The notes beneath the pieces are model-generated. The model was not told where the DNA came from and made no database searches. It was given only the letters and a program-made list of their open reading frames with translations. This document shows, in pieces, positions 1-9,493 of a stretch of DNA of 39,780 nucleotides (the first letter of the stretch is position 1; every line of letters begins with the position of its first letter). The position numbers and the translations under genes were made by a program. Source of the DNA: Candidatus Aminicenantota bacterium (GTDB lineage Bacteria; Acidobacteriota; Aminicenantia; Aminicenantales; Aminicenantaceae); contig DAOVDU010000010.1 in assembly GCA_030669305.1 (NCBI GenBank), positions 1 to 39,780 on the forward strand. Reading direction: 5' to 3'.

Positions 1-1164
1 ACCTTAATTCTCTTTATTTTTTCCTTCTTATCTGCTCAAAACAACGATGCTAACCAAGACTACATCAAAGCCGTTACAACAAAAGACGTTGAACAAAGAA
101 TCCAACTTTTAAAAGAATATATTACAAAATGGGAAGGAAAAGGAACGCAGAACGAAAATTTTGTTTACGTCAACCTCTGTCTCACTCCCTACAAGGGTAA
201 GACACCCAAAGAAACTGTAGAATGCGGAGAAAAAGCTCTGGAGCTAGGTGGATTTGATGATTACACCAAGTATCAGATCTTAATCGCAGTCGCAGGAAGC
301 TACAATACACTTGGTCAAAACTTGGCAAAAGCAAAAAACTATGCCATGAATGCTGTAAATATTGCAAAGGCTAATAAGACTAAAAGTTCTACTACTATAA
401 CTCCGGCTCAGTGGAATAAGTTTATTGGAGCAGGTTACTATGTCCACGGGCAAGCTCTAGAAAAGGCAAAAAATTTAAGAGGAGCTGTTGATTCCTATAT
501 AAATTCCTATAACATCTTAAAGAATCCCCAGATCGCGAAAGACCTGAAAAGGATAGGAAAATCCCTTTACGATTTCAAATCCTATAAAGAAGCTGAAAAA
601 GCGTTTAAAGTTACTGCTTCTGTTTTAAAAGATTTTGCCAGCATATACTTCTATGCTAAAACTTTGCACAGAAACGGGAAAAGAGAAGAAGCACTTTCAA
701 ACTACAGACAAGCCTATATGAAACAAAAGAGCGGTGATATTGCCTATAACATAGGGATTATCCTAGCTGGAAAGGCCAAAAAAAATCCTTCTTTTTCTGA
801 TGAAGCGATAAAATATTTGCTCGATGCCAGCTTCCTTTCTCCAGCCAACTCAAAAAAAGCCATGCAGATGGCAGAGAGCCTTTTTTTCACGTCAAAAAAA
901 GACCTTAAATACAACGAAAAAATAAAAGAACTCGAAACCAGAAGCAAAAAACTAGAAGAACTCACCAATTCCTTCAACAAGAAATTCGGAGAGAAAGATG
1001 AAGAAGATCTATCCGACGCAGAAAAAAAAGAAATGAAGTCAATACTGGATAAAATCGAAGCTGAACAAAAGAGCATTCAAGAAATTGAAGCCGAGCAAAA
1101 TGCAGTTTTAGATAAATTTAATAAACTTATTGATAAAACCAAAGAAAGATTAGGAATAAAATAA
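1..1164 (+). CDS. TPR-repeat secreted/periplasmic protein, 5' truncated by the window
   Basis: Frame 1 is open from base 1 (TLILFIFSFLSAQNNDANQDYIKAV..., end of a signal peptide) into the listed 322..1164 ORF, so the TTG at 322 is not the real start. TPR-like helices, then a Lys/Glu coiled-coil C-terminus. Confidence 0.8.
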   Translation, partial: TLILFIFSFLSAQNNDANQDYIKAVTTKDVEQRIQLLKEYITKWEGKGTQNENFVYVNLCLTPYKGKTPKETVECGEKALELGGFDDYTKYQILIAVAGSYNTLGQNLAKAKNYAMNAVNIAKANKTKSSTTITPAQWNKFIGAGYYVHGQALEKAKNLRGAVDSYINSYNILKNPQIAKDLKRIGKSLYDFKSYKEAEKAFKVTASVLKDFASIYFYAKTLHRNGKREEALSNYRQAYMKQKSGDIAYNIGIILAGKAKKNPSFSDEAIKYLLDASFLSPANSKKAMQMAESLFFTSKKDLKYNEKIKELETRSKKLEELTNSFNKKFGEKDEEDLSDAEKKEMKSILDKIEAEQKSIQEIEAEQNAVLDKFNKLIDKTKERLGIK

Positions 1165-1177
1165 GGCCTTTTACTAC

Positions 1178-1230
1178 CAGTTACTCAGTATTCCAGTTTA
1201 TCTAGTTTATCTCGTTTGTCTCGTTAGTTT
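1178..1230 (+). repeat. Degenerate 8-9 nt period tract downstream of the TPR gene
   Basis: cagttact cagtattc c agtttatct agtttatct cgtttgtct cgttagttt. Confidence 0.65.
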
Positions 1231-1301
1231 GATTTAATGTTGAATGTTTAATACTAAATGAAAAATATAAATACCTCAAACTTTAAACCTTAAACAAAAT
1301 A

Positions 1302-1326
1302 TGTCTTTCCTGTCTATCCTGTCTTG
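1302..1326 (+). repeat. 9-nt period tract
   Basis: tgtctttcc tgtctatcc tgtcttg. Confidence 0.5.
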
Positions 1327-1348
1327 CTTTATAATTTGAGAGAAAAGA

Positions 1349-3364
1349 ATGAGTATGTCTCACTCTCATAAAGAAGTCGTGAAAAAAATCGAAAAGCTGA
1401 GAGAAGAAATAAGATGCCACGAAAAAAAATATTACGTAGACAACGACCCTCAAATCTCAGACTATGATTTTGACCTTCTTGTTAAAGAGCTTCAAAAACT
1501 CGAAAAACAACACCCTGAATTAATTACACCTGAATCTCCCACGCAGAGAGTGGGTGAACAACCCCTTGAAGGATTTGTATCAGTTGAACACAGCACTCCA
1601 ATGCTAAGCCTGGACAACTGTTACAGCGTCGAAGAATTAGAAGAGTTCAAAAAGAGAATAGAAAAAATCATTCCAGCAAAAAAAAATGAATATGTTGCTG
1701 AGCTAAAAATAGACGGCCTGGGCATCTCCATAATATATCAGGATGGAAAGTACTCTCAAGCAGTAACTAGGGGTGATGGGTTCAGGGGGGATGACGTCAC
1801 AACAAGTGTCAAGACAATCAAGAGCCTTCCCCTCACGATTAACAACTCTCAAGAAGTTGAAGTAAGGGGTGAAATCTATTTACCCTTTAAATCTTTTCGA
1901 AAAATTAACCAAGAACGGGCAGAAAAAGGTGAACCTCTTTTTGCTAATCCGAGAAATGCAGCAGCAGGGTCTATTCGCATGCTCGATCCAAAAGAAGTGG
2001 CATCGCGGGAGCTTGATATTTTTCTTTATTCCATTTTCATTGAAAAAAAAGAAAAAGAAAGCCAATGGGAAAATCTGAAAACCCTGACAGTACTTGGTTT
2101 TAAAACAAATCCAAATTCCCGATTCTGTAATTCATTGGAGAAAGTCATATCCTATTACGATGAGTGGCTCGAACAAAGGGACAACTTTGACTATGATGTT
2201 GACGGGATCGTGATAAAAGTCAACTCAACTGAGAAGCAAAAGCTCCTGGGTAGCACTGCCAAGTTTCCCCGCTGGGCCATATCATATAAATTTCCAGCCA
2301 GGCAAACCACAACTAAAATAAAAGATATTATTATCCAGGTTGGAAGAACTGGTGCTTTGACTCCTGTGGCTATTTTAGATCCTGTTAAGCTCTCGGGAAT
2401 AACCATAAGCCGTTCTACCCTCCACAACGAGGATGAAATCAAAAGAAAAGACATAAAAATCGGCGATTATGTTCTCATCGAACGCAGCGGAGATGTCATT
2501 CCAAAGATTGTCTCTGTAATGAAAGAAAGACGAACTGGCAAAGAACTTAAATTCGTATTCCCCTCCTCCTGTCCAGTCTGCCATTCGTCAGCATTTAAGC
2601 CAGAAGGGGAAGCAATTGCACGCTGTACGAATTCATCATGCCCTGCGAAATTGAAAGAATCTCTTCTCCATTATTCCTCACGAAGAGCGATGAATATCGA
2701 TGGGTTAGGCAAGGCTATTGTTGATCAGCTCTTGAGTAAGAGATTGGTTGAAAAAATTCCAGACCTCTATTCTCTAAAATACGAAGACCTTATGCAGCTA
2801 GAAAGGATGGGACCAAAAAGCTCAAAAAATATATTGGACGAGATTGAAAAATCAAAGCAGAGGGATGTCTCGCATTTAATCTATGCCCTGGGAATAAGAT
2901 ATGTAGGAGAACGCACTGCCCAGGCCATGACATCACATTTAAAGAGTTTAGATGTATTAACCAATGCATCTTTAGAAGAGTTGATCCAGATTGAAGATGT
3001 TGGATCAAAGGTAGCCGAAAGTATTGTTTTCTTTTTTAAACAGCCCGAAAACATCGAACTAATAAAAAAATTGAGAGAGGCCGGCCTCAATTTTTCCAGC
3101 AAAGAGTCAGAAGCTCAAGGGGAAAGACCTTTAGAGGGGCAGACATTTATTCTAACTGGGGCGCTCTCCAGCTATTCCAGAGAAGAAGCCAAAAAAATCA
3201 TTAAAAGCCTTGGCGGAACAATTACATCTTCAGTCAGCAGTAAAACAAATTATGTGATTGCAGGAAAATCACCTGGTTTAAAGCTTCAGCAAGCTCGAGA
3301 GCTGAACATCCCTACGCTCGATGAAAAAGCGTTTTTAGAACTTATTAACAGACTAACAGACTAA
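1349..3364 (+). CDS. ligA: NAD-dependent DNA ligase LigA
   Basis: 671 aa; adenylation motif AELKIDGLGISI, DGDGFRGDDVT-like region, Cys4 zinc finger (CPVCHSSAF...CTNSSCPAK), HhH repeats, C-terminal BRCT (LEGQTFILTGALSSYSREEAKKIIKSLGG). Confidence 0.98.
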   Translation: MSMSHSHKEVVKKIEKLREEIRCHEKKYYVDNDPQISDYDFDLLVKELQKLEKQHPELITPESPTQRVGEQPLEGFVSVEHSTPMLSLDNCYSVEELEEFKKRIEKIIPAKKNEYVAELKIDGLGISIIYQDGKYSQAVTRGDGFRGDDVTTSVKTIKSLPLTINNSQEVEVRGEIYLPFKSFRKINQERAEKGEPLFANPRNAAAGSIRMLDPKEVASRELDIFLYSIFIEKKEKESQWENLKTLTVLGFKTNPNSRFCNSLEKVISYYDEWLEQRDNFDYDVDGIVIKVNSTEKQKLLGSTAKFPRWAISYKFPARQTTTKIKDIIIQVGRTGALTPVAILDPVKLSGITISRSTLHNEDEIKRKDIKIGDYVLIERSGDVIPKIVSVMKERRTGKELKFVFPSSCPVCHSSAFKPEGEAIARCTNSSCPAKLKESLLHYSSRRAMNIDGLGKAIVDQLLSKRLVEKIPDLYSLKYEDLMQLERMGPKSSKNILDEIEKSKQRDVSHLIYALGIRYVGERTAQAMTSHLKSLDVLTNASLEELIQIEDVGSKVAESIVFFFKQPENIELIKKLREAGLNFSSKESEAQGERPLEGQTFILTGALSSYSREEAKKIIKSLGGTITSSVSSKTNYVIAGKSPGLKLQQARELNIPTLDEKAFLELINRLTD

Positions 3365-3380
3365 CTGATTAACTGATTAC
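3349..3380 (-). repeat. Octamer repeat tract between ligA and the DnaJ/TPR gene
   Basis: Plus strand: cagactaa cagactaa ctgattaa ctgattac; includes the ligA stop codon and abuts the minus-strand stop at 3381. Confidence 0.75.
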
Positions 3381-4814
3381 TTATTTCTTCTTCTTTCCAA
3401 ACAATTCAAAAGATAAAATTCCTTTCAGCCCCTTTTTCACATTTTTTTGTTCTAAGCCTAATTCCTTGAGTGCAACTTTATTCTCCGGATCTATATTTAA
3501 TGCTCTTTTAAACTGCTTCCCAGCCTTCACAAAAAGTCCTTCTTTTTTGTACAGCAATCCTAATCCTACATAGCCATCCGGGCTCCATTGCCCTAATTTT
3601 ATTGCTTTCAAGAAATTTTCCTCAGCCTTCTTTGCAAATAAAGGTATCTTTGATTCTGTCATGGCAAGCAACAAAAAATAATTCGCTTTATCTGTTTTTA
3701 GCCTAATGGCTTCTTCTAAAAGGGCGAGAGCTTCTTCATACTTCCCCTGATCATACAATGTTTTGCCTTGACGGAACCTAACTTCTGCTCTCTTCGACAG
3801 ATCCTTTCTGTCTTCCTTAGGTGCAGAATAAACCTTAGCATCATAGTCGTGCTTTTTCTCCTCGTCGATAAGGATATGGTAAGCCTTCGTGATTTTGTCA
3901 AAAACATCTTCAATTTTTTCCTTGATGTCAGAAGGAAGATCACGACCATAAAGATCAGGATGATACCTTCGAGCTAATTGGAAATATGCTTTCTTTATTT
4001 CACTATGAGAGCTAGTCTCAGAAACATTCAAGATCTGATAATAATTCATGCTTGAGAGATCAAAGCTTAATTTCACGACTTCCTCGATTCTTTTGTATGA
4101 ATCCTCGGAATCCCTGTCTTTTTTCTCCTTTTCTTGTTCAGGAACATTTTCTTCGGCTTCAACATCGACTAAATCCAAACAATAGAAAAGATACAGGCTC
4201 TTCCAGAAAAGTTCGGGATTGATGCCTGAAGATTGCAGAATAGCTACCGATGCAGTCTTGCCTTCGATAATTTTTAATATATCCTTTTCCTCTTCTGTCA
4301 GTCGATAGAAAAAATCTTTTGATTTTGGAAAAGGGGCCTTTTTTTCCATGAATTTTTTCAAGTGAGGGTCATATTTCATGCGCCTTATGCCGTCTTCGAT
4401 CAAAACAGGAATACTGATCTTTGAGCCAAACTCCTGCTCAGCTAATTCATCCATTTCCTGGAATTTGAATTCTCCATCAAAATGAGAAAAAGTGTTCAAG
4501 ACAATCTCTCTCATTTGATAATTCAAGCCTTCATGCAAATCCTCAGTAGAAATCAGTCCCTTCTCAACTAAGAGCTCTCCAATATTTTTCTTAGGCTCGA
4601 TATAATCATCAATCTTGGAATGATTTTCATCGGAAAGCTTCCCCAACCTAAATAAGACTTCTCCCAACAATTCCTGCGGGCAATTCGTTTTGGCAAAAAC
4701 AACAAACCCATCCTGAAAGAAAAAATACTTTTGAACATTCTCATAACGGAAAGTAAGTCTTCCTTTTTTCTTACAAAAGAAAATCTCTTTGAGGTAATAT
4801 CCAATATGTTCCAT
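3381..4814 (-). CDS. DUF4388 (PatA-type) N-terminal domain + DnaJ J-domain + TPR protein
   Basis: J-domain with HPD (NYYQILNVSETSSHSEIKKAYFQLARRYHPDLYG) followed by TPR repeats; N-terminal region resembles DUF4388 proteins. Confidence 0.85.
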   Translation of the reverse strand: MEHIGYYLKEIFFCKKKGRLTFRYENVQKYFFFQDGFVVFAKTNCPQELLGEVLFRLGKLSDENHSKIDDYIEPKKNIGELLVEKGLISTEDLHEGLNYQMREIVLNTFSHFDGEFKFQEMDELAEQEFGSKISIPVLIEDGIRRMKYDPHLKKFMEKKAPFPKSKDFFYRLTEEEKDILKIIEGKTASVAILQSSGINPELFWKSLYLFYCLDLVDVEAEENVPEQEKEKKDRDSEDSYKRIEEVVKLSFDLSSMNYYQILNVSETSSHSEIKKAYFQLARRYHPDLYGRDLPSDIKEKIEDVFDKITKAYHILIDEEKKHDYDAKVYSAPKEDRKDLSKRAEVRFRQGKTLYDQGKYEEALALLEEAIRLKTDKANYFLLLAMTESKIPLFAKKAEENFLKAIKLGQWSPDGYVGLGLLYKKEGLFVKAGKQFKRALNIDPENKVALKELGLEQKNVKKGLKGILSFELFGKKKK

Positions 4815-4958
4815 ATGTTACGCTATCCTAAGGCAGTGCCATCTATTTTGTCGATAAGCTTTATTATACATAATAAAATAAATTTTTAAATATTCTCTTT
4901 ATTTTAGCTGCAAAAACCAAAATTGCAAATCACAAGAAATTGTGATAATTATTCAACC

Positions 4959-5807
4959 ATGAGAATTGTCTTAGCTCAGATCTCTCCATATCTGGGGGAC
5001 GTAGAAAAAAATTTTAGGCTCCATCTAAAATACATCGAAAAAGCTAAAAAGAAAAATGCAGACCTTATAATCTTCCCTGAACTTAGCCTGACAGGTTATA
5101 CTTTAAAGGATCTGGTCGAGAATGTTGCCTTAAATCACGAGAAAGATAGATTTTTTGGTCAACTTAAAACTTTAAGCAAAGAGATATCTATTGTACTGGG
5201 CTTTGTAGAAGAGAAAGAGAGAGGGCTGTTTTATAATTCGGGTGCTTTTCTCTCAAGAGGAAAAATTCTTCATGTCCACCGAAAGGTTTTTCTCCCTACT
5301 TATGGGATGTTCGAGGAAGGAAAATATTTTGGCCAGGGAAAAAATTTCAACACTTTCACCACCCCTTATGGAAATACAGGGATGATGATATGCTATGATT
5401 TTCTCCATTACAGCGCAAGCTATTGTCTTTTCGCTGGAGGCACAGAGATCATCATCGTTATCAGTGCGGCTCCAGGACGAGGGGTCTCAGATAAGGAATT
5501 CTATACCACAAGCCATATGTGGGAGCTGATGGGAAAAACCATTTCTCGCTTCTCCAGCGCTTTCCTCGTCTATTGCAACAGGACAGGATTTGAAGATGGG
5601 AAATCTTTTGCCGGTGGTTCTTTCATATACAACCCTGCTGGTGAGCTTATAGCCAAAGCATCCTATGTGGACGAGGATTTTCTAATCAAGGAGATCAACC
5701 TGGATGAAATCCGGACGATTCGAAAAAAATGGCCCTATAAAAGAGATGATAAGCCTGAAATCATACTCGAAGTACTCAAAAGGATAGTAAGGAAATATGA
5801 AGATTAA
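4959..5807 (+). CDS. Nitrilase-superfamily amidohydrolase, probable glutaminase partner of NAD synthetase
   Basis: E-K-C triad contexts: FPELSLTGYTLKD, HRKVFLPTYGMFEEGKYF, GMMICYDFLHYS. ATG at 4959 (MRIVLAQISPYLGDVEKNF) is a better start than 4923. Overlaps the next gene by 11 nt. Confidence 0.85.
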   Translation: MRIVLAQISPYLGDVEKNFRLHLKYIEKAKKKNADLIIFPELSLTGYTLKDLVENVALNHEKDRFFGQLKTLSKEISIVLGFVEEKERGLFYNSGAFLSRGKILHVHRKVFLPTYGMFEEGKYFGQGKNFNTFTTPYGNTGMMICYDFLHYSASYCLFAGGTEIIIVISAAPGRGVSDKEFYTTSHMWELMGKTISRFSSAFLVYCNRTGFEDGKSFAGGSFIYNPAGELIAKASYVDEDFLIKEINLDEIRTIRKKWPYKRDDKPEIILEVLKRIVRKYED

Positions 5808-6609
5808 CGGCCAGTTTGTGGAAAAAATTCTAACCAAATTTATCAAGGAGGAGCTATCTAAATTCGGCTATAAAAAAGGAATCTTGGGCATATCTGGCGG
5901 TCTTGATTCTTCTGTTTGCGCTTTTCTCGCTGCAAAAGCTCTAAAACCAGGAAATGTCATCGGCCTTATCATGCCTTATGGAAAGACCTTCAGCAGGGAT
6001 GTAAAGGGTGCTCAAGACCTCGCTCAGAATTTAGGAATCAAGCCAAGAGTTATAGATATCTCTCCCATGATTGATTCCTACTTCTCTAGATATCCGACAA
6101 GAAACAGAATCACAAAAGGAAACAAAATAGCAAGGGAAAGAATGTCCATTCTTTACGATTTTTCCGCCAGGGAGAAGGCCCTGGTTCTAGGAACAAGCAA
6201 TAAAACAGAGTTGCTCTTAGGTTACGGAACAATCTATGGCGATATGGCCTCTGCAATAAACCCTTTAGGTGATTTATATAAGACTCAAATCCGACAGCTC
6301 GCTCTCTATCTGGGAATCCCTGATAAAATTCTGAAAAAAAAGCCGACAGCTGGCTTATGGAGGGGGCAAACAGACGAGGCAGAACTGGGGCTTACTTATG
6401 ACAAAATAGATAAAATCCTGTTCCATCTGGTTGACAAGAGGAAATCAAAAAATGAGGTTATTTCTTTAGGATTCGAGAAGGAGAACGTAGAAAAAATTAT
6501 CACTCTCATAAAAAGCTCTGAATTCAAAAGAAAACTTCCTCCTATTCTCAAACTCTCCGAACGAACAGTTGGCCATGACTTTCTCTTCCCTTTTGATTGG
6601 GATAAATAG
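5797..6609 (+). CDS. nadE: NAD(+) synthetase, synthetase domain only
   Basis: PP-loop SGGLDSSVCAFLAAKAL; LVLGTSNKTELLLGYGTIYGDMASAINPLGDLYKTQIRQLALYLGIP; KKPTAGLWRGQTDEAELGLTYDKID. Confidence 0.95.
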   Translation: MKINGQFVEKILTKFIKEELSKFGYKKGILGISGGLDSSVCAFLAAKALKPGNVIGLIMPYGKTFSRDVKGAQDLAQNLGIKPRVIDISPMIDSYFSRYPTRNRITKGNKIARERMSILYDFSAREKALVLGTSNKTELLLGYGTIYGDMASAINPLGDLYKTQIRQLALYLGIPDKILKKKPTAGLWRGQTDEAELGLTYDKIDKILFHLVDKRKSKNEVISLGFEKENVEKIITLIKSSEFKRKLPPILKLSERTVGHDFLFPFDWDK

Positions 6610-6612
6610 GTA

Positions 6613-7329
6613 ATGCAAGGGGAAAATTCAGACCAAAAACCCCGGGGCAATCTGTATGTCGTCGCCACCCCTATAGGAAACCTGGAGGATTTAACCTTAA
6701 GAGCTCTAAGAATCCTTAAAGAAGTTCCTTTCATAGCTTGTGAAGACACCCGACAGACAAAAAAACTTTTGAATAGGTACAAATTAAGAAAATACCTTAT
6801 CAGCTATTTCCAACCTAAAGAAAGGCAAAAAATCCCAAGAATCATTAATCTACTCAAAGACGGCAAGGATGTGGCTTTGGTTTCTGATGCCGGAACCCCC
6901 GGACTTTCAGACCCAGGTTACCCTCTGATTAGAGAAGCCATCATCCAGGGAATAAGAATTATCCCCATACCTGGAGCTTCGGCGGTGACCGCTGCTCTCT
7001 CAGCTGCAGGCCTTCCTACACATAGATTCCTATTCCTAGGCTTTCCTTCTCCAAAAAAAGAAGCAACAAAAAAATTACTCAGTTCTCTAATAAATGAAGA
7101 AGCAACACTTGTAGTTTATCTTCCTTTCCGGAAGCTTTATTCCTTTCTCAAACTCGTCCAGCAAACACTGGGAAACAGGCAGGTTGTCATTGCAAAAGAA
7201 ATGACCAAGATCTATGAGGAATTCTTAAGAGGTGCAACAGATGAGCTGATTGAAAAACTGGAAGGAAGGATACTCAAAGGAGAAGCAACTATTCTTATTG
7301 AAGGTACCCATAAAAAAGCTCAAAACTGA
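6613..7329 (+). CDS. rsmI: 16S rRNA (cytidine(1402)-2'-O)-methyltransferase RsmI
   Basis: GNLYVVATPIGNLEDLTLRALRILKEVPFIACEDTRQTKKLLNRY; LVSDAGTPGLSDPGYPLIREAI; IPGASAVTAALSAAGLPT. Confidence 0.96.
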   Translation: MQGENSDQKPRGNLYVVATPIGNLEDLTLRALRILKEVPFIACEDTRQTKKLLNRYKLRKYLISYFQPKERQKIPRIINLLKDGKDVALVSDAGTPGLSDPGYPLIREAIIQGIRIIPIPGASAVTAALSAAGLPTHRFLFLGFPSPKKEATKKLLSSLINEEATLVVYLPFRKLYSFLKLVQQTLGNRQVVIAKEMTKIYEEFLRGATDELIEKLEGRILKGEATILIEGTHKKAQN

Positions 7330-7333
7330 TACT

Positions 7334-7380
7334 CGTAAGCCGTGAGCCGTAAATCGTAAGCCGAACAAACGGAATAGACG
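7334..7380 (-). repeat. 7-9 nt period tract next to the comF stop
   Basis: Plus strand: cgtaagc cgtgagc cgtaaat cgtaagc cgaacaaac ggaatagac g. Confidence 0.7.
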
Positions 7381-7382
7381 AT

Positions 7383-8126
7383 TTATGCTCGGGCCAGTGT
7401 GAGGGCTCTAACATCTTTTGCCCCCGCATTCTTCAGCACAGAGCTACACTCTCGAATTGTAGATCCAGTGGTGTAGACATCATCCACCAAAAGAATGACT
7501 TTCCCCTCTATCTTTTCCCTTTCTTTAATCCCAAATGCACCCTTAACATTTTTTTGCCTATCTTCTGCTTTAAGGGAAGTTTGGGGAAGAATATTCTTCA
7601 ATTTAACCAGTTGTCCTTCGACAAGTTTAATTCCTTTTAGCATTGCCAATTCTTTTGCTATGATAAAAGCTTGGTTAAAGCCCCGTTGCTTTTTCCTTTT
7701 TGGATGAAGGGGAACCGGGATTACTGCTTCTACACCCCACCATAAAGCTTCCTCGTTCCTCAAAGTTCGATATGCAAACCAGGCCAGATCTTTGCCTAAC
7801 ACCATGAACTTACGGTATTTAAAAAGAAGAATGACATCTTTTAATTTTCCATTATACTGGCCGCAAGAACGATGACAGGAAAAAGTTGGTCTTTTCTGCA
7901 GGCACTTTTGGCAGAGGTGAGGCTCACCTGTATCATCAAAAAATCGCCCACAGCATAAACAAAAAGAGGAATGCCGGGGTTTTAAGCTCTGCAGACATGT
8001 TCTACAGATGACCTTCTCATGTGGAAGCTCAAGAAGAGAGGAACACAACTCACAAAAAGATGGGAAAAAAATAAGCTCAGCTAATCGAGCACAGGATGTA
8101 GCATTTTTATGCAGAGAGGAAATCAA
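7383..8126 (-). CDS. ComF family phosphoribosyltransferase-like protein
   Basis: Cys-rich N-terminus (CELCSSLL...CLCCGRFF...CQKCLQKRP), VIPVPLHPKRKKQRGFNQAFIIAKELA, PRT loop VILLVDDVYTTGSTIRECSSVLKNAGAKDV. Confidence 0.93.
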   Translation of the reverse strand: MISSLHKNATSCARLAELIFFPSFCELCSSLLELPHEKVICRTCLQSLKPRHSSFCLCCGRFFDDTGEPHLCQKCLQKRPTFSCHRSCGQYNGKLKDVILLFKYRKFMVLGKDLAWFAYRTLRNEEALWWGVEAVIPVPLHPKRKKQRGFNQAFIIAKELAMLKGIKLVEGQLVKLKNILPQTSLKAEDRQKNVKGAFGIKEREKIEGKVILLVDDVYTTGSTIRECSSVLKNAGAKDVRALTLARA

Positions 8127-8497
8127 GAAGATTCTTCCTCTTCTTTTTCTTGACAGTTAATACAATATGGAGTCCAGGGAATAGCCTCCAGCCTTTTTTT
8201 CCCAATTTCTTGAGTACATCTCTGACAAATACCAAAAGTGCCTTTTTCAATTCTTTTTAGCGCCTCATTTATTAAAGACAGCTGCTTTCTCTCTTTATTA
8301 GAAAGGCTCAGCAGAAATTCTTTGGTGTAAGAGCTTTCTGCCCTATCCACTACATCCTGGGCAATCCCAGTCTCGACTTCTTTACTTTCTGTATAAAATT
8401 CACTCAAATGATGATTGATTTCTTTTTTCTTCTCGAGTAGCTCTTTCTTGTACCTTTCTTTTTCTCTTTTATTCAATATATCCCCCTTACTTAGCAT
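8123..8497 (-). CDS. TraR/DksA-type zinc finger protein
   Basis: C-terminal GTFGICQRCTQEIGKKRLEAIPWTPYCINCQ. Confidence 0.9.
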   Translation of the reverse strand: MLSKGDILNKREKERYKKELLEKKKEINHHLSEFYTESKEVETGIAQDVVDRAESSYTKEFLLSLSNKERKQLSLINEALKRIEKGTFGICQRCTQEIGKKRLEAIPWTPYCINCQEKEEEESS

Positions 8498-8954
8498 ATT
8501 GCATGCCTTTCAAGATAGTTAAAGAGCGGTAAATCTGTTCTAAAAGAATGACTCTAGTCAACTCATGAGAAAAAGTCATCTTTGAAAGAGAAAGAAAAAA
8601 ATCAGCCTTCTTCAAAATTCTCTCTTCCAAGCCCAGGAATCCTCCAACTACGAAAGTTATCACACGTGCTGAGCTTAATGAGATTTTTTCTAATAAAACA
8701 GCAAATTCCTTGGAGTTCATTTCCTTGCCTTCATGAAAGAGGCAGATAATATAATCCTCTTTAAAGTATTTTTCAAGTCCTTCGGCTTCAATTTTTTTAA
8801 TTCTAGTGGTAAATTTTTCTGCAATTCCTTTAGCTTGCTTTGTCTCTATTAGCTCGCATTTCTCCAATTGATTGATTCTTTTTAAATAAAAGTCCTGTAA
8901 GCCTTTTATATTTTTATCGTTTGTTCTCCCGGGCCACAGGATCTTTAATTTCAT
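8487..8954 (-). CDS. rlmH: 23S rRNA (pseudouridine1915-N3)-methyltransferase RlmH
   Basis: VITFVVGGFLGLEERILKKADFFLSLSKMTFSHELTRVILLEQIYRSLTILKGMQYAK. Confidence 0.93.
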   Translation of the reverse strand: MKLKILWPGRTNDKNIKGLQDFYLKRINQLEKCELIETKQAKGIAEKFTTRIKKIEAEGLEKYFKEDYIICLFHEGKEMNSKEFAVLLEKISLSSARVITFVVGGFLGLEERILKKADFFLSLSKMTFSHELTRVILLEQIYRSLTILKGMQYAK

Positions 8955-9089
8955 AGAAATCTTGACTGCTCCTATTTGTTAAAAATTAACTACCTCTCCT
9001 TTTTATTAAAAATTGTTCATAAAAAATAATGATTAAAATTGAAAATGTCAACTATTTTTTTGAAAAAAAAATAGGTTCTGAAATAAATA

Positions 9090-9116
9090 ACTGACTAAAC
9101 TGGCTAAACTGATTAA
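9090..9116 (-). repeat. 9-nt period tract overlapping the rsfS stop
   Basis: Plus strand: actgactaa actggctaa actgattaa; the rsfS stop (9113-9115) is in the third unit. Confidence 0.7.
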
Positions 9117-9493
9117 TAGGTTATCTTTGGAGCATCGCCCCACAATTTTTCCAAAGAATAATATTCACGCGCTTTCTCGGAGAAAATATGAATTATAAAA
9201 CTCCCATAATCCATTAATATCCACTCTGCATTTTTCTTTCCTTCTATGCTCAAAGGCATAACATTTTTCTTTTTCAACTCCAGTGCAATATTCTCATAAA
9301 GAGCAAAGTTCTGCCTGCTGGAGTTTCCATGCATTATAATAAAAAAATCTGTAAAAGAAGATATCTCGCTTAAAAACAAAACAATGATATCTTCGCCTTT
9401 TTTTGCCTGGCTTGCCTTTACAGAAATTTTAACACCTCCAGGGAGACTTCGCTTGGAAAGTTTCTTTGATGGCTCTTTATTCATTTTTCTCAC
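9113..9493 (-). CDS. rsfS: Ribosomal silencing factor RsfS
   Basis: KGEDIIVLFLSEISSFTDFFIIMHGNSSRQNFALYENI...EGKKNAEWILMDYGSFIIHIFSEKAREYYSLEKLWGDAP; follows nadD as is common. Confidence 0.92.
   Translation of the reverse strand: MRKMNKEPSKKLSKRSLPGGVKISVKASQAKKGEDIIVLFLSEISSFTDFFIIMHGNSSRQNFALYENIALELKKKNVMPLSIEGKKNAEWILMDYGSFIIHIFSEKAREYYSLEKLWGDAPKITY

Noticed and set aside
744-1076. 110-aa minus-strand ORF
   Set aside because: Antisense to the TPR gene, Ser/Phe-rich composition typical of the reverse of Lys/Glu codons.
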